From: Prevotella sp. CAG:732
GTDB taxonomy: Bacteria; Bacteroidota; Bacteroidia; Bacteroidales; Bacteroidaceae
Assembly: GCA_000436035.1 (NCBI GenBank)
Contig: FR893277.1
Span: forward strand, 1-61,978
Direction: 5' to 3'
Length of the DNA: 61,978 bases
The notes under the pieces were generated by a model that made no database searches, had not been told where the DNA came from, and saw only the letters and a list, made by a program, of their open reading frames with translations. Each line of letters opens with the position of its first letter. Position 1 is the stretch's first letter. The position numbers and the translations under genes were made by a program. Positions 1 through 7,694 of this stretch are shown one piece after another.

Positions 1-103
1 TACCGAGATAGATGTTAGTGCCGTGCCCTACTATAATCTGGATTGGATACGTACCATCTTTTAATGCCCTACGAACATCTAAGCGAAAACGAGATTTTGC
101 CAT
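1..103 (-). CDS. Tyrosine site-specific integrase, N-terminal fragment
   Basis: Only the first 34 codons lie in the window; the gene runs off the left edge. Read from the ATG at 103-101, the product begins MAKSRFRLDVRRALKDGTYP and continues with a short beta-strand pattern (IQIIVGHGTNIYLG). This matches the arm-type DNA-binding domain at the start of Bacteroidota phage-type and conjugative-transposon integrases, which typically begin with an F-R-L-D, K-D-G-x-Y-P pattern. The gene points left and its start is about 170 bp from where an unrelated coding region begins, as expected for an integrase next to its attachment site. The catalytic domain is not visible, so activity cannot be judged. Confidence 0.7.
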   Translation of the reverse strand, partial: MAKSRFRLDVRRALKDGTYPIQIIVGHGTNIYLG

Positions 104-270
104 AAGCCAGACTTAAAAATTTGCTGAAAATTTGCTGATTTTTGCGCCTAAACCTACCAAAACACACCACATTTCACCCATTTTTAGGGCTTTGGCGCAG
201 AAGAAAAAGCCCATTTTAGGGCTGATTATCAGGTGTTTGGCTACTAGAGCCGTGACACCACCAAGAAGTC
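104..270. mobile_element. Probable terminal region of an integrative element
   Basis: This stretch lies between the integrase start and the point where recognisable coding sequence of the next gene begins, at about 270. It holds repeats of the kind found at integrase binding arms: two copies of AATTTGCTGA near 117-138, and CCCATTTTTAGGGCT at 177-191 repeated as CCCATTTTAGGGCT at 210-223. Placing the element boundary near 260-275 is inferred from where homology-like protein sequence starts. The other attachment end is not in the window. Confidence 0.45.
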
Positions 271-1643
271 ACACTTGTACGCTTTCTTGGAAAAACCCTA
301 ATGGCGATTTGCTGGACAAGATGTATGTGGAGCGAAAAAAGGGACTCAAAGGCGAATGGGAGCGTTTGAATGAAATTACGATTGAAGATAGTCCTGCCAA
401 AACCTATAGTTATAAGGAAAATGTAGCAGAAGCTGGTAACTATTATTATCGCATCCATGGCATTGACTATAATGGTAAGGATTTGTATTCTTCCGAAGTG
501 CTCAATGCTGTGAGTGGTACTGAAGGTAACGAAGAGGTTCAGTGGGGCAAGGTTGTAGCAGATAATGACGAAGATACATATAATTTCTTTGAATATGGTT
601 TTGACGAAATGCCTGCTGTTGTCTTTGGTGCGGTATCAAGCAAGAATTTTGACACGAAATCTGTCAATGCTTTGAGTCAAATATCCAAGGTTGGAGATAA
701 GTATTCCTATTTCTCTTCTCATTATTTTCCTTGGAATGGTGCAACTGCTGATGTGAATGATTATTCAAAAGGTACGGAAGTGGCTTCTTATCTTGCGTTG
801 AAGCCTGGATCTGGTACAATGGGGAATCTTCATTATGAAGGTGGTGTAATGAAGAATGGAACTTCAAACTTGTATTTGAAAGGTGAAGTTGTTGAGTATA
901 AGTTTAAGGAACCATTTGAAACGGTTCCATTGGTATTTGTTACTCCAATTTCAACCAACAAGACGTTTCCTTGCGAGGCTCGTGTATGGGATGTAACCAA
1001 AGAGGGATTTAAAGTTGTGTTGACCAGACAGAAGGGAAAGGAATCTCAAACGATGGTACAACGTCGTGCTACTTATCTTGCCATAGAAAAAGGTACTACT
1101 CAACTGGAAAACAAGGTCGTTATCGTGAATGATACACCGATGACCTTTACCAGTACTAACGCTAAAGCTATCAATTATGGTGGATGGAGTTTAGATAATC
1201 CGTATTTTCTGTGCCAATTGCAGACTTATGATCGCAAAGTGACCTCGCAACTTCGAACAGGTGCGAATGGACCAGCAGAAAAAATGTGTCAAGTGCGTTT
1301 GATTCCAGATACAACCGATCCAGATAATCTTATTAATTACAAGAACCCATTCAAGGAAACTGTCGGCTGGATTTGCATCGGCACAGACAAAACCACAGGT
1401 GTTCAGACACCAGAGACATCTGTCGCTTCCGACAAGTTGGATATTCAAGTAACCAATGGACAGTTGGTGGTACGAGATGCTTCCGCTTCTTGGGCTAAGG
1501 TCTTCACATTGGGTGGAAGCTTGGTAGCACAAGGCGGTGTTAAGTCGGGCGAGGCTACTTTCTCCTTGGCATCATTGCCTGTAGGAGTGATGGTAGTCAA
1601 GACCAGCACTGGCAAAGCGATGAAGTTTGTCGTAAGACGATAA
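132..1643 (+). CDS. 5'-truncated secreted protein, FnIII-like domain and T9SS-type tail
   Basis: The frame is open from 132, but the first 45 or so residues are basic, lack a signal peptide and come from the element end, so they are probably not original protein. Recognisable sequence starts near residue 48 with CTLSWKNPNGD and a fibronectin type III-like pattern (roughly 48-130). A middle beta-rich part (about 135-320) has H-type-lectin-like strings such as ETVPLVFVTPIS and TKEGFKVVLTRQ. The last 70 residues look like a T9SS type A sorting domain (LASLPVGVMVVKTSTGK, ending KFVVRR). Loss of the signal peptide and N-terminal domains should prevent export, so I treat it as a gene remnant. The passenger's function is not recognised. 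A strong terminator follows directly. Confidence 0.6.
   Translation: MLIFAPKPTKTHHISPIFRALAQKKKPILGLIIRCLATRAVTPPRSHTCTLSWKNPNGDLLDKMYVERKKGLKGEWERLNEITIEDSPAKTYSYKENVAEAGNYYYRIHGIDYNGKDLYSSEVLNAVSGTEGNEEVQWGKVVADNDEDTYNFFEYGFDEMPAVVFGAVSSKNFDTKSVNALSQISKVGDKYSYFSSHYFPWNGATADVNDYSKGTEVASYLALKPGSGTMGNLHYEGGVMKNGTSNLYLKGEVVEYKFKEPFETVPLVFVTPISTNKTFPCEARVWDVTKEGFKVVLTRQKGKESQTMVQRRATYLAIEKGTTQLENKVVIVNDTPMTFTSTNAKAINYGGWSLDNPYFLCQLQTYDRKVTSQLRTGANGPAEKMCQVRLIPDTTDPDNLINYKNPFKETVGWICIGTDKTTGVQTPETSVASDKLDIQVTNGQLVVRDASASWAKVFTLGGSLVAQGGVKSGEATFSLASLPVGVMVVKTSTGKAMKFVVRR
177..223. repeat. Direct repeat, possible integrase arm sites
   Basis: CCCATTTTTAGGGCT (177-191) and CCCATTTTAGGGCT (210-223) are near-identical direct repeats 33 bp apart, upstream of the integrase start. 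Each has a small inverted symmetry (CCC..GGG). Their number and position suit arm-type integrase sites, which is an inference. Confidence 0.5.
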
Positions 1644-1652
1644 GAAAATATT

Positions 1653-1698
1653 AAAAGAGGCAAAAGAGGCGTGATTTAGGTCTGTTTTGCCTCTTTTT
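1653..1698 (+). terminator. Rho-independent terminator
   Basis: AAAAGAGGCAAAA (1653-1665) pairs perfectly with TTTTGCCTCTTTT (1685-1697), followed by T residues. It starts 10 bp after the stop codon at 1643. Confidence 0.85.
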
Positions 1699-1726
1699 CA
1701 CGATTTATACTCTTTATTAGTCGATT

Positions 1727-1762
1727 TTTGACCCCTTAAATGGGGATTTGTCCTTAAATTTG
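1727..1762 (+). promoter_or_regulatory. Promoter of the GH43 gene
   Basis: The -7 box TAAATTTG (1755-1762) fits TAnnTTTG and is followed by GCAC. A TTTG at 1727-1730 is the best -33 candidate but is about 24 bp away, longer than usual. TTTGACC (1727) and TTTGTCC (1747) form a loose 20-bp direct repeat that might be a regulator site. Confidence 0.55.
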
Positions 1763-1845
1763 CACTCAACAAAACCAAAGAAGGTTATAGAAACCTAAAG
1801 GAATGATTAACGAAACAATTAAAAAATAATAACTTTTATAAAGTC

Positions 1846-2964
1846 ATGAATCAACTATTTACATTACTTTTGTTGTGGATGTTCGCCTGCCTGCCGATGA
1901 TGGCGCAAGCTCCGATGGACGGAGGGGTCTGGAAAGATAATACCGGCAAGCACATCAATGCGCATGGCGGCAACATCTTCAACTACAAAGGTACCTATTA
2001 TTGGTACGGAGAGAGTAGATCGGAGGATGGCAAACCTTATAGCTCACTCGGCGTAAGTTGCTTCACCTCCAAGAATCTCAAGGACTGGACTAACCACGGA
2101 CTGGTGCTCCCTGTCTCAAATGAATCTGGAAGCGACATCGAGGGCGGTTGCATCATCGAGCGACCTAAGGTGCTCTACAATGAGAAGACCAAGAAGTTCG
2201 TGATGTGGTTCCACCTCGAACTGAAAGGACGAGGATATGGCGCAGCTCGTTATGGTGTGGCTGTCAGCGACACTCCTTTCGGACCTTTCAAGTTTGTGCG
2301 CTCTGGTAGAGTGAACCCTGGTATCTATCCGGTAGGATTCGCTAAGCCAGACACCACCGATCTTCGCCATCAACTCCTCTTCCCAGAGATGAAGCAATGG
2401 TGGACACCACAGTGGCGTACGCAGATAGAGCGAGGTATGTTCTGGATGCGTGACTTCGCTGGTGGACAGATGGCACGAGACATGACCATCTTCGTCGATG
2501 ATGACGGAAAGGCATATCATATCTACTCTTCTGAGGATAACTTGACGCTCCAAATCGCCCAACTCACAGATGATTACATGACACACAATGGCAGTTATGT
2601 ACGAGTGGCTGCCGGTGGACAGAACGAAGCTCCAACGATCTTCAAGACGAAAGACACTTACTGGATGATTACAAGCGGATGTACGGGTTGGGCTCCTAAT
2701 GCGGCTCGCATGTTCAGGGCTAAGAATATCTATGGTCCTTGGGAGCAACTCTCTAATCCGTGCCGTGGTGAGAAAGCCGACAAGACCTTCGGTGCGCAGG
2801 GTACCTATATATATAAGGTGGAGACAGCTGCGCAAAAGAAGATGTTCCATGGTGCCGACTATGTGTTCATGGCAGACATCTGGAATCCAAAGCATTTGAG
2901 CGACAGCCGACATTTGTGGATACCTATCTCCTGGGAGAACGGTATGCCAATACTGAAAAAATAA
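1846..2964 (+). CDS. Glycoside hydrolase family 43 protein, secreted
   Basis: A 372-residue protein with a clear signal peptide (MNQLFTLLLLWMFACLPMMA, about residues 1-22) and a single five-bladed beta-propeller domain of GH43 type. Family strings include HINAHGGNIFNYKGTYYWYG near residue 38, FVDDDGKAYHIYSSEDNLTL near 220 and NEAPTIFKTKDTYW near 263, whose Glu is the likely general acid. Members remove arabinofuranosyl or galactosyl units from plant glycans; I cannot fix the subfamily or substrate. It is followed by a DUF2264 protein and a GH105 hydrolase on the same strand, which points to pectin side-chain or arabinogalactan breakdown outside the cytoplasm. Confidence 0.88.
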   Translation: MNQLFTLLLLWMFACLPMMAQAPMDGGVWKDNTGKHINAHGGNIFNYKGTYYWYGESRSEDGKPYSSLGVSCFTSKNLKDWTNHGLVLPVSNESGSDIEGGCIIERPKVLYNEKTKKFVMWFHLELKGRGYGAARYGVAVSDTPFGPFKFVRSGRVNPGIYPVGFAKPDTTDLRHQLLFPEMKQWWTPQWRTQIERGMFWMRDFAGGQMARDMTIFVDDDGKAYHIYSSEDNLTLQIAQLTDDYMTHNGSYVRVAAGGQNEAPTIFKTKDTYWMITSGCTGWAPNAARMFRAKNIYGPWEQLSNPCRGEKADKTFGAQGTYIYKVETAAQKKMFHGADYVFMADIWNPKHLSDSRHLWIPISWENGMPILKK

Positions 2965-2985
2965 TAAAAATACCGGTCGCTCTGC

Positions 2986-3014
2986 TTGTTTCTGAAGAAA
3001 ATCACCTATCTTTG
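2986..3014 (+). promoter_or_regulatory. Promoter of the DUF2264 gene
   Basis: The -7 box TATCTTTG (3007-3014) has a TTG at 2986-2988, 18 bp upstream. It lies after the GH43 stop and gives a leader of about 85 nt for the gene starting at 3106, so this gene need not depend on GH43 transcription. Confidence 0.6.
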
Positions 3015-3105
3015 TGGAGATTACCTGCAATGGGTACATCTCTACGCTTAAAAGCTTAAAAGAATAACAATAACTAAACAAACAATAGCAAATTACAACT
3101 TATCT

Positions 3106-4380
3106 ATGAATAATATATATAAAACTATCGTGATGACCGTCCTTTTGGCGTTGGTTCCTTTCGTTGGGATGAGTGCCAAGAAGAAGGTACAACAGCAGAG
3201 CGACCGTGAATATTGGTGCTCCTTGGCTTACAAGATGGCTCAACCCGTGTTGGAAAACATGGCGAAGGGCGAGTTGCAAAAGAACATGCAGACGGAGTTC
3301 AGTCCGAGCTTCGACAACCGCAACAAGAAGGTGCTCTACATGGAGTGCTTCGGAAGATTGATGGCTGGCGTGGCTCCTTGGCTTACCTTGCCGGATGACA
3401 ATACTGCCGAGGGCAAGCAGCGCAAGCAACTGCGTGAGTGGGCTTTGGCTTCCTACAAGAACGCTGTCGATCCTCAGAACCCAGACTATCTCTGTTGGGG
3501 TATCGGTGGACAGAACTTGGTGGATGCCGCTTACATCGCCGAGAGTTTCCTCCGTGCTTACGACACCTTGTGGATGCCATTGGATGAGGTGACCAAGAAA
3601 CGCTACCTCACCGAGTTTGCCAAACTCCGCCATATCGACCCTCCATATACCAACTGGTTGCTTTTCTCTTCTACCATCGAGAGTTTCATGGCGAAGGCAG
3701 GTGGCGACTACGACCAATATCGTGTCAACTCGGCTTGTCGCAAGATGGAAGAGTGGTATGTGGGTGATGGCTGGTATTCCGATGGTCCTGTCTTTGCCTT
3801 CGACTACTACAGTAGTTATGTGTTCCATCCGATGTACTTGGAGACCTTGCAGGCGATGGTAGATGCCAAGGCTAACACTCGTCTCGACTACAAGAAGTAT
3901 TACGACCGTGAGTTGAAGCGTTGCCAGAAGTATAGCCTCATCTTGGAGCGTTTCATCTCTCCTGAGGGTACCTTCCCTGCTTTCGGACGAAGCATCCCTT
4001 ATCGTATGGCTACTATGCAACCACTTGCATTGATGGCTTGGTATCAGAAGTTGCCTAGCGACTTGAGCAACGGTCAGGTGCGTGCTGCCTTGACCAAGGT
4101 GCTCCATCGTATGTTCGACCAGGAGAACAACTTCAATGAGAAGGGCTATCTCTCCATCGGTTTCTGTGGAACAAGCCAGAAGAACGTGGCAGACTGGTAC
4201 ACCAACAATGGTTCTCTCTATATGACCACCCTTGCCTTCATGCCTCTTGGCTTGCCTGCCGACCATCCTTTCTGGACCGACGCAGCCCAGCCTTGGACAC
4301 AGGTGAAGGCATGGAACAACCAAGCTTTCCCTAAGGATCACCAGTGGAAAGATGACATCACCACCAAGGATAAGTGGTGA
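3106..4380 (+). CDS. DUF2264 domain protein, GH154-like
   Basis: A 424-residue protein with a signal peptide (about residues 1-24, cleavage near GMSA) and an all-helical DUF2264 domain over nearly the full length. Typical strings are GRLMAGVAPWLTLP near residue 83, CWGIGGQNLVDAAYIAES near 130 and DGWYSDGPVFAFDYYSSYVF near 220, giving an alpha/alpha-barrel. DUF2264 includes the CAZy family GH154 of exo-beta-glucuronidases known from Bacteroides arabinogalactan degradation. Removing a uronic acid cap would fit the GH43 and GH105 neighbours, but substrate assignment here is inference. The next gene follows 59 bp downstream. Confidence 0.82.
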   Translation: MNNIYKTIVMTVLLALVPFVGMSAKKKVQQQSDREYWCSLAYKMAQPVLENMAKGELQKNMQTEFSPSFDNRNKKVLYMECFGRLMAGVAPWLTLPDDNTAEGKQRKQLREWALASYKNAVDPQNPDYLCWGIGGQNLVDAAYIAESFLRAYDTLWMPLDEVTKKRYLTEFAKLRHIDPPYTNWLLFSSTIESFMAKAGGDYDQYRVNSACRKMEEWYVGDGWYSDGPVFAFDYYSSYVFHPMYLETLQAMVDAKANTRLDYKKYYDRELKRCQKYSLILERFISPEGTFPAFGRSIPYRMATMQPLALMAWYQKLPSDLSNGQVRAALTKVLHRMFDQENNFNEKGYLSIGFCGTSQKNVADWYTNNGSLYMTTLAFMPLGLPADHPFWTDAAQPWTQVKAWNNQAFPKDHQWKDDITTKDKW

Positions 4381-4439
4381 TATTTAAATGACAAATGATA
4401 AATTATAAATGATAAATGGGGCATATGCCTTATGACGAT

Positions 4440-5672
4440 ATGAAGAAAATATTAGTATTGTTTGCTGCTGCTTCGCTCGCTCTTCAAGCTAATGCTACAG
4501 CTCCTGTATATACTTCTATTGCTTTTGCACAGAAGACGATGAAGGCAGCCAAGCTAACCAAGGCTAAGAAGGAAGTGAAGGCTTCCAAGACTTGGAACCA
4601 CGAGCAAATCGTGGAGATGATACAGAAGGTGAACAACTACTGGCAAAACAACAACAAGCCTGAGGTTCGCTCCTTCTGGGACAACGCTGCTTACCATACT
4701 GGCAATATGGAGGTGTGGAAGATGCTCAAAGACCAAAAGATGCTCGACTATACCATCCGATGGGCTGAGCACAACGACTGGTCGGGTGCTACCGAGGCAA
4801 ACCCTGCCAAGTGGAAGTACAAACCATACGGCGAAGGCAAGGACCATGTGCTCTTCGGTGATTGGCAGATCTGTTTCCAGACCTACATCGACCTCTACAA
4901 CATCGAGGCTGCCAAGGGGAATGCCGCTGCCTCTGAATATATGGTGAAGCGTGCCAAGGAGGTGATGCACTATGAGGCTTACTCCGAGCCTACCGACTAT
5001 TGGTGGTGGAGTGATGCCCTCTATATGGTGATGCCTGTGATGACCAAGATGTACAAACTCACTGGCGACGTGAAGTATCTCGACAAGCTCTATGCCAACC
5101 TCCTCACCACCGACGAGATTATGCTCGACAAGGAGACCAATCTCTACTTCCGTGATGGCAAATATGTATATCCTAAGCATAAGAGTGCCAACGGCAAGAA
5201 GGACTTCTGGGCTCGTGGCGACGGATGGGTACTTGCTGGCTTGGCCAAGGTGCTGCAAGATATGCCTAAGGACTATCAGCACTATCAGTTCTTCGTGGAC
5301 AAGTATCAGAAGTTGGCGAAGGCGGTAGCTGAGATCCAGCAGCCAGAGGGATATTGGACTCGTTCGATGATGGACCCTGACCATGCGCCAGGTCCTGAGA
5401 CCAGTGGTACTGCCTTCTTCACATACGGTATGCTTTGGGGTGTCAATAATGGTTACCTCAACAAGAAGGAGTACAAGAAGAACATCGACAGAGCATGGAC
5501 TTATCTCACAGAGACCGCCCTTCAGGCAGATGGCAAGGTGGGATATGTACAACCTATCGGTGAGCGTGCCATCCCTGGTCAGACGGTGGATGCCAACTCG
5601 CAAGCTAACTTTGGTGTGGGTGCTTTCTTGCTCGCTGCATGTGAATATGATAAGTATTTGACGACCAAATAA
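4440..5672 (+). CDS. GH105 unsaturated rhamnogalacturonyl hydrolase
   Basis: A 410-residue protein. I start it at the ATG at 4440 because it gives a clean signal peptide (MKKILVLFAAASLALQANA); an upstream in-frame ATG at 4416 adds only MGHMPYDD. The alpha/alpha-barrel has GH105/GH88 hallmarks: FWDNAAYHTGNMEVW near residue 81 with the first conserved Asp, YWWWSDALYMVMPVM near 187 with the second, ARGDGWVLAGLAKVLQ near 255, and GPETSGTAFFTYGMLWG near 318. Such enzymes hydrate and release the unsaturated galacturonyl residue left by pectate or rhamnogalacturonan lyases. Two terminators follow. Confidence 0.9.
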   Translation: MKKILVLFAAASLALQANATAPVYTSIAFAQKTMKAAKLTKAKKEVKASKTWNHEQIVEMIQKVNNYWQNNNKPEVRSFWDNAAYHTGNMEVWKMLKDQKMLDYTIRWAEHNDWSGATEANPAKWKYKPYGEGKDHVLFGDWQICFQTYIDLYNIEAAKGNAAASEYMVKRAKEVMHYEAYSEPTDYWWWSDALYMVMPVMTKMYKLTGDVKYLDKLYANLLTTDEIMLDKETNLYFRDGKYVYPKHKSANGKKDFWARGDGWVLAGLAKVLQDMPKDYQHYQFFVDKYQKLAKAVAEIQQPEGYWTRSMMDPDHAPGPETSGTAFFTYGMLWGVNNGYLNKKEYKKNIDRAWTYLTETALQADGKVGYVQPIGERAIPGQTVDANSQANFGVGAFLLAACEYDKYLTTK

Positions 5673-5728
5673 AGGTAAATCATTCTTGTTTAAAGCGCAG
5701 TTTTAGTTATAATATGCTGCAAAATGGT

Positions 5729-5769
5729 GTGTGCAACTAACATTTATTGTTAATTGCACACTTTTTTTG
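5729..5769 (+). terminator. Terminator after GH105
   Basis: GTGTGCAA (5729-5736) pairs with TTGCACAC (5754-5761), extendable inward by about four base pairs past one mismatch, and is followed by seven T residues. Confidence 0.85.
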
Positions 5770-5852
5770 TATGCTCGGCATGAGCATTGCACGGTGCATA
5801 GATAAGGAAACTAGAAAAAGCTGTAGATGCTTTTTCGATGGAAAATAATAAT

Positions 5853-5895
5853 AGGCGTACGTTCGTAATGGCACGGATGTACGCCTGTTTTTTTT
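5853..5895 (+). terminator. Second terminator
   Basis: AGGCGTAC (5853-5860) pairs with GTACGCCT (5879-5886), then G and eight T residues (5888-5895). No promoter box is visible between this and the first terminator, so it is probably a backup. Confidence 0.75.
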
Positions 5896-6049
5896 ACGCT
5901 CCTAGTCGTATCGGCTTACACTCCTAGTCTTATCGGCTTACACTCCTAGTCGCATCAGCTTGTACTCCTAGTCGCATCGGCTTACGTTCCTAGTCGTATC
6001 GCCCTATGCCCTGCACGGCGTAAGCTCACACTCTGCACGGTAAATTCCA
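5896..6049. repeat. Tandem array with 22-bp period, seven units
   Basis: The array begins directly after the T tract of the preceding terminator. Units start at 5896, 5918, 5940, 5962, 5984, 6006 and 6028. Units 1-5 share the core CTCCTAGTCGYATCGGCTT (with GTTCCTAGTC in unit 5); units 6 and 7 are a diverged type with CTGCACGG. The period is not a multiple of three and no reading frame runs through it. There are no spacers, so it is not CRISPR. Related units recur at 12150-12215. Confidence 0.8.
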
Positions 6050-6067
6050 ACATTTCTTAGTCAAATC

Positions 6068-6099
6068 TTTGGCGATTTGGCATTTTCTTTGTAACTTCG
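6068..6099 (+). promoter_or_regulatory. Promoter of the AAA/PD-(D/E)XK gene
   Basis: TTTG (6068-6071), 20 bp, TAACTTCG (6092-6099), which differs from TAnnTTTG at one base. The start codon is 25 bp downstream. Confidence 0.55.
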
Positions 6100-6123
6100 C
6101 AGCGGATTATAAAATAGGTAACT

Positions 6124-7686
6124 ATGGAAGAGATTAGAAAATACCCTGTGGGAATACAGACATTCTCTGAGGTTAGGGAGAGAAACTACGTATATATAGA
6201 TAAGACAAAGTATATTGTCGAGTTCTTGAAGCAAGGCTCCAAATATGTTTTTCTGAGTCGTCCAAGACGATTCGGCAAGTCTCTCTTTGTCTCTACTCTC
6301 CACGCTTACTATGAGGGGAAGAAGGAACTTTTCGATGGCTTGGCTCTAGGTGATTATGAGAAGAATTGGATCAAGCATCCTGTTTTGCATTTCGATATGA
6401 GCACTGCCAAGCACATGGATGTCAAGGGCTTGTTGAGTGAGTTGGATTTCAAACTTACAGAGTATGAACGCATCTATGGGTGCGACGAAAAGGCAGAAAA
6501 TCCTAATCAACGTTTGCTGAGTTTGGTAAAGCGTGCATATGAGCAGACTGGACAGAAGGTGGTTCTTCTGATAGATGAGTATGATGCCCCTTTGCTGGAT
6601 GTGGTACACGAAAAGGAAAACTTGAAGCCTCTTCGCCAGACCATGCAGAACTTTTATAGTCCAATAAAATATCTTGATCCTTGGTTGGAGTTCACCTTTA
6701 TCACTGGTATTACCAAGTTTTCTCAACTGAGTATCTTCAGCGAGATTAACAACTTGGACAACATCAGCATGTTCGACCAATACTCTGCTATCTGTGGTAT
6801 CAGCAAGACGGAACTTCTGACTCAGATGAAGCCTGATGTGGAGATTCTAGCCAAGGCTTTGGGAAAAACATTCGATGAAACCGTTGAGGAGTTGAAGAAC
6901 TTCTATGATGGTTACCATTTCAGTGAGAATTCAGAGGATGTGTTTAATCCATTCAGTTTGGTCAAGGCTTTGAGAAGTCAGAAGATAGCAGCCTATTGGT
7001 TCAGTTCTGGCACGCCAAGTTATCTCATCAAGACCCTCCAAAAGTATCATGTTGGAATCTTGGACATAGAGAAGAAGCGTGCATCAGTGGATGATTTCGA
7101 TGTGTCTCCAGAGCAAATGACATCGGCTATTCCTCTTTTGTATCAGAGTGGATATCTGACTATCAAGAAATACAACCCGATGATGCAGAGCTTCCAATTG
7201 GATTATCCGAACAAGGAGGTGCGTCTCGGTATGGTGAAGTCTTTGGCACCTAACTACTTGTCGCCAATACAAGAGAATAATAATGGATTTGTCTTCGACT
7301 TCTTGGAACAACTGTATGATGGTACGATGGATGGAGCCTTGCAGAAGATGCAAGCTTATCTTGCTAGTATTTCAAATCGTTTGTCCAATAAGAATGAGAA
7401 AGATTTCCAGACCATATTTTATCTTATCTTCAATCTCTTGGGGGCTTATATCAAGGTGGAAGAAGATAGTGCCATCGGTAGGGCAGATGTTGTTCTTCAC
7501 ATGCCTGATACGGTTTATGTGATGGAGTTGAAATACGACAAAACGGCTGATGAGGCTTTGCAGCAGATAGATGACAAAGGTTATCTGATACCTTATTCGG
7601 CAGATGGAAAACGGTTGGTGAAGGTAGGTGTCAATTATGACAGCGACAAGCGAACCATTGGAGAGTGGAAAATAGTGGTAGGCTAA
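6124..7686 (+). CDS. AAA-ATPase-like protein with C-terminal PD-(D/E)XK nuclease domain
   Basis: A 520-residue cytoplasmic protein. The N-terminal half is the AAA-ATPase-like fold common in Bacteroidales: YPVGIQTFSEVRERNYVYID near residue 8, a P-loop variant in SRPRRFGKSLF near 44-54, and a Walker B-like VVLLIDEYDAPLLD near 147. The C-terminal region (about 400-520) has a PD-(D/E)XK nuclease pattern: GRADVVLHMPDTVYVMELKY near 464-483 supplies the Asp and the E-x-K. Bacteroidales genomes often carry many paralogues of this family; the biological role is not established. It lies alone between a terminator/repeat region and the convergent HTCS gene, whose stop is only 8 bp away. Nothing links it to glycan use. 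Confidence 0.85.
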   Translation: MEEIRKYPVGIQTFSEVRERNYVYIDKTKYIVEFLKQGSKYVFLSRPRRFGKSLFVSTLHAYYEGKKELFDGLALGDYEKNWIKHPVLHFDMSTAKHMDVKGLLSELDFKLTEYERIYGCDEKAENPNQRLLSLVKRAYEQTGQKVVLLIDEYDAPLLDVVHEKENLKPLRQTMQNFYSPIKYLDPWLEFTFITGITKFSQLSIFSEINNLDNISMFDQYSAICGISKTELLTQMKPDVEILAKALGKTFDETVEELKNFYDGYHFSENSEDVFNPFSLVKALRSQKIAAYWFSSGTPSYLIKTLQKYHVGILDIEKKRASVDDFDVSPEQMTSAIPLLYQSGYLTIKKYNPMMQSFQLDYPNKEVRLGMVKSLAPNYLSPIQENNNGFVFDFLEQLYDGTMDGALQKMQAYLASISNRLSNKNEKDFQTIFYLIFNLLGAYIKVEEDSAIGRADVVLHMPDTVYVMELKYDKTADEALQQIDDKGYLIPYSADGKRLVKVGVNYDSDKRTIGEWKIVVG

Positions 7687-7694
7687 TTTCTGTT

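Noticed and set aside
5896..6049. Tandem 22-bp units considered as a CRISPR array
   Set aside because: Units are directly adjacent with no spacers, and no cas genes are present.
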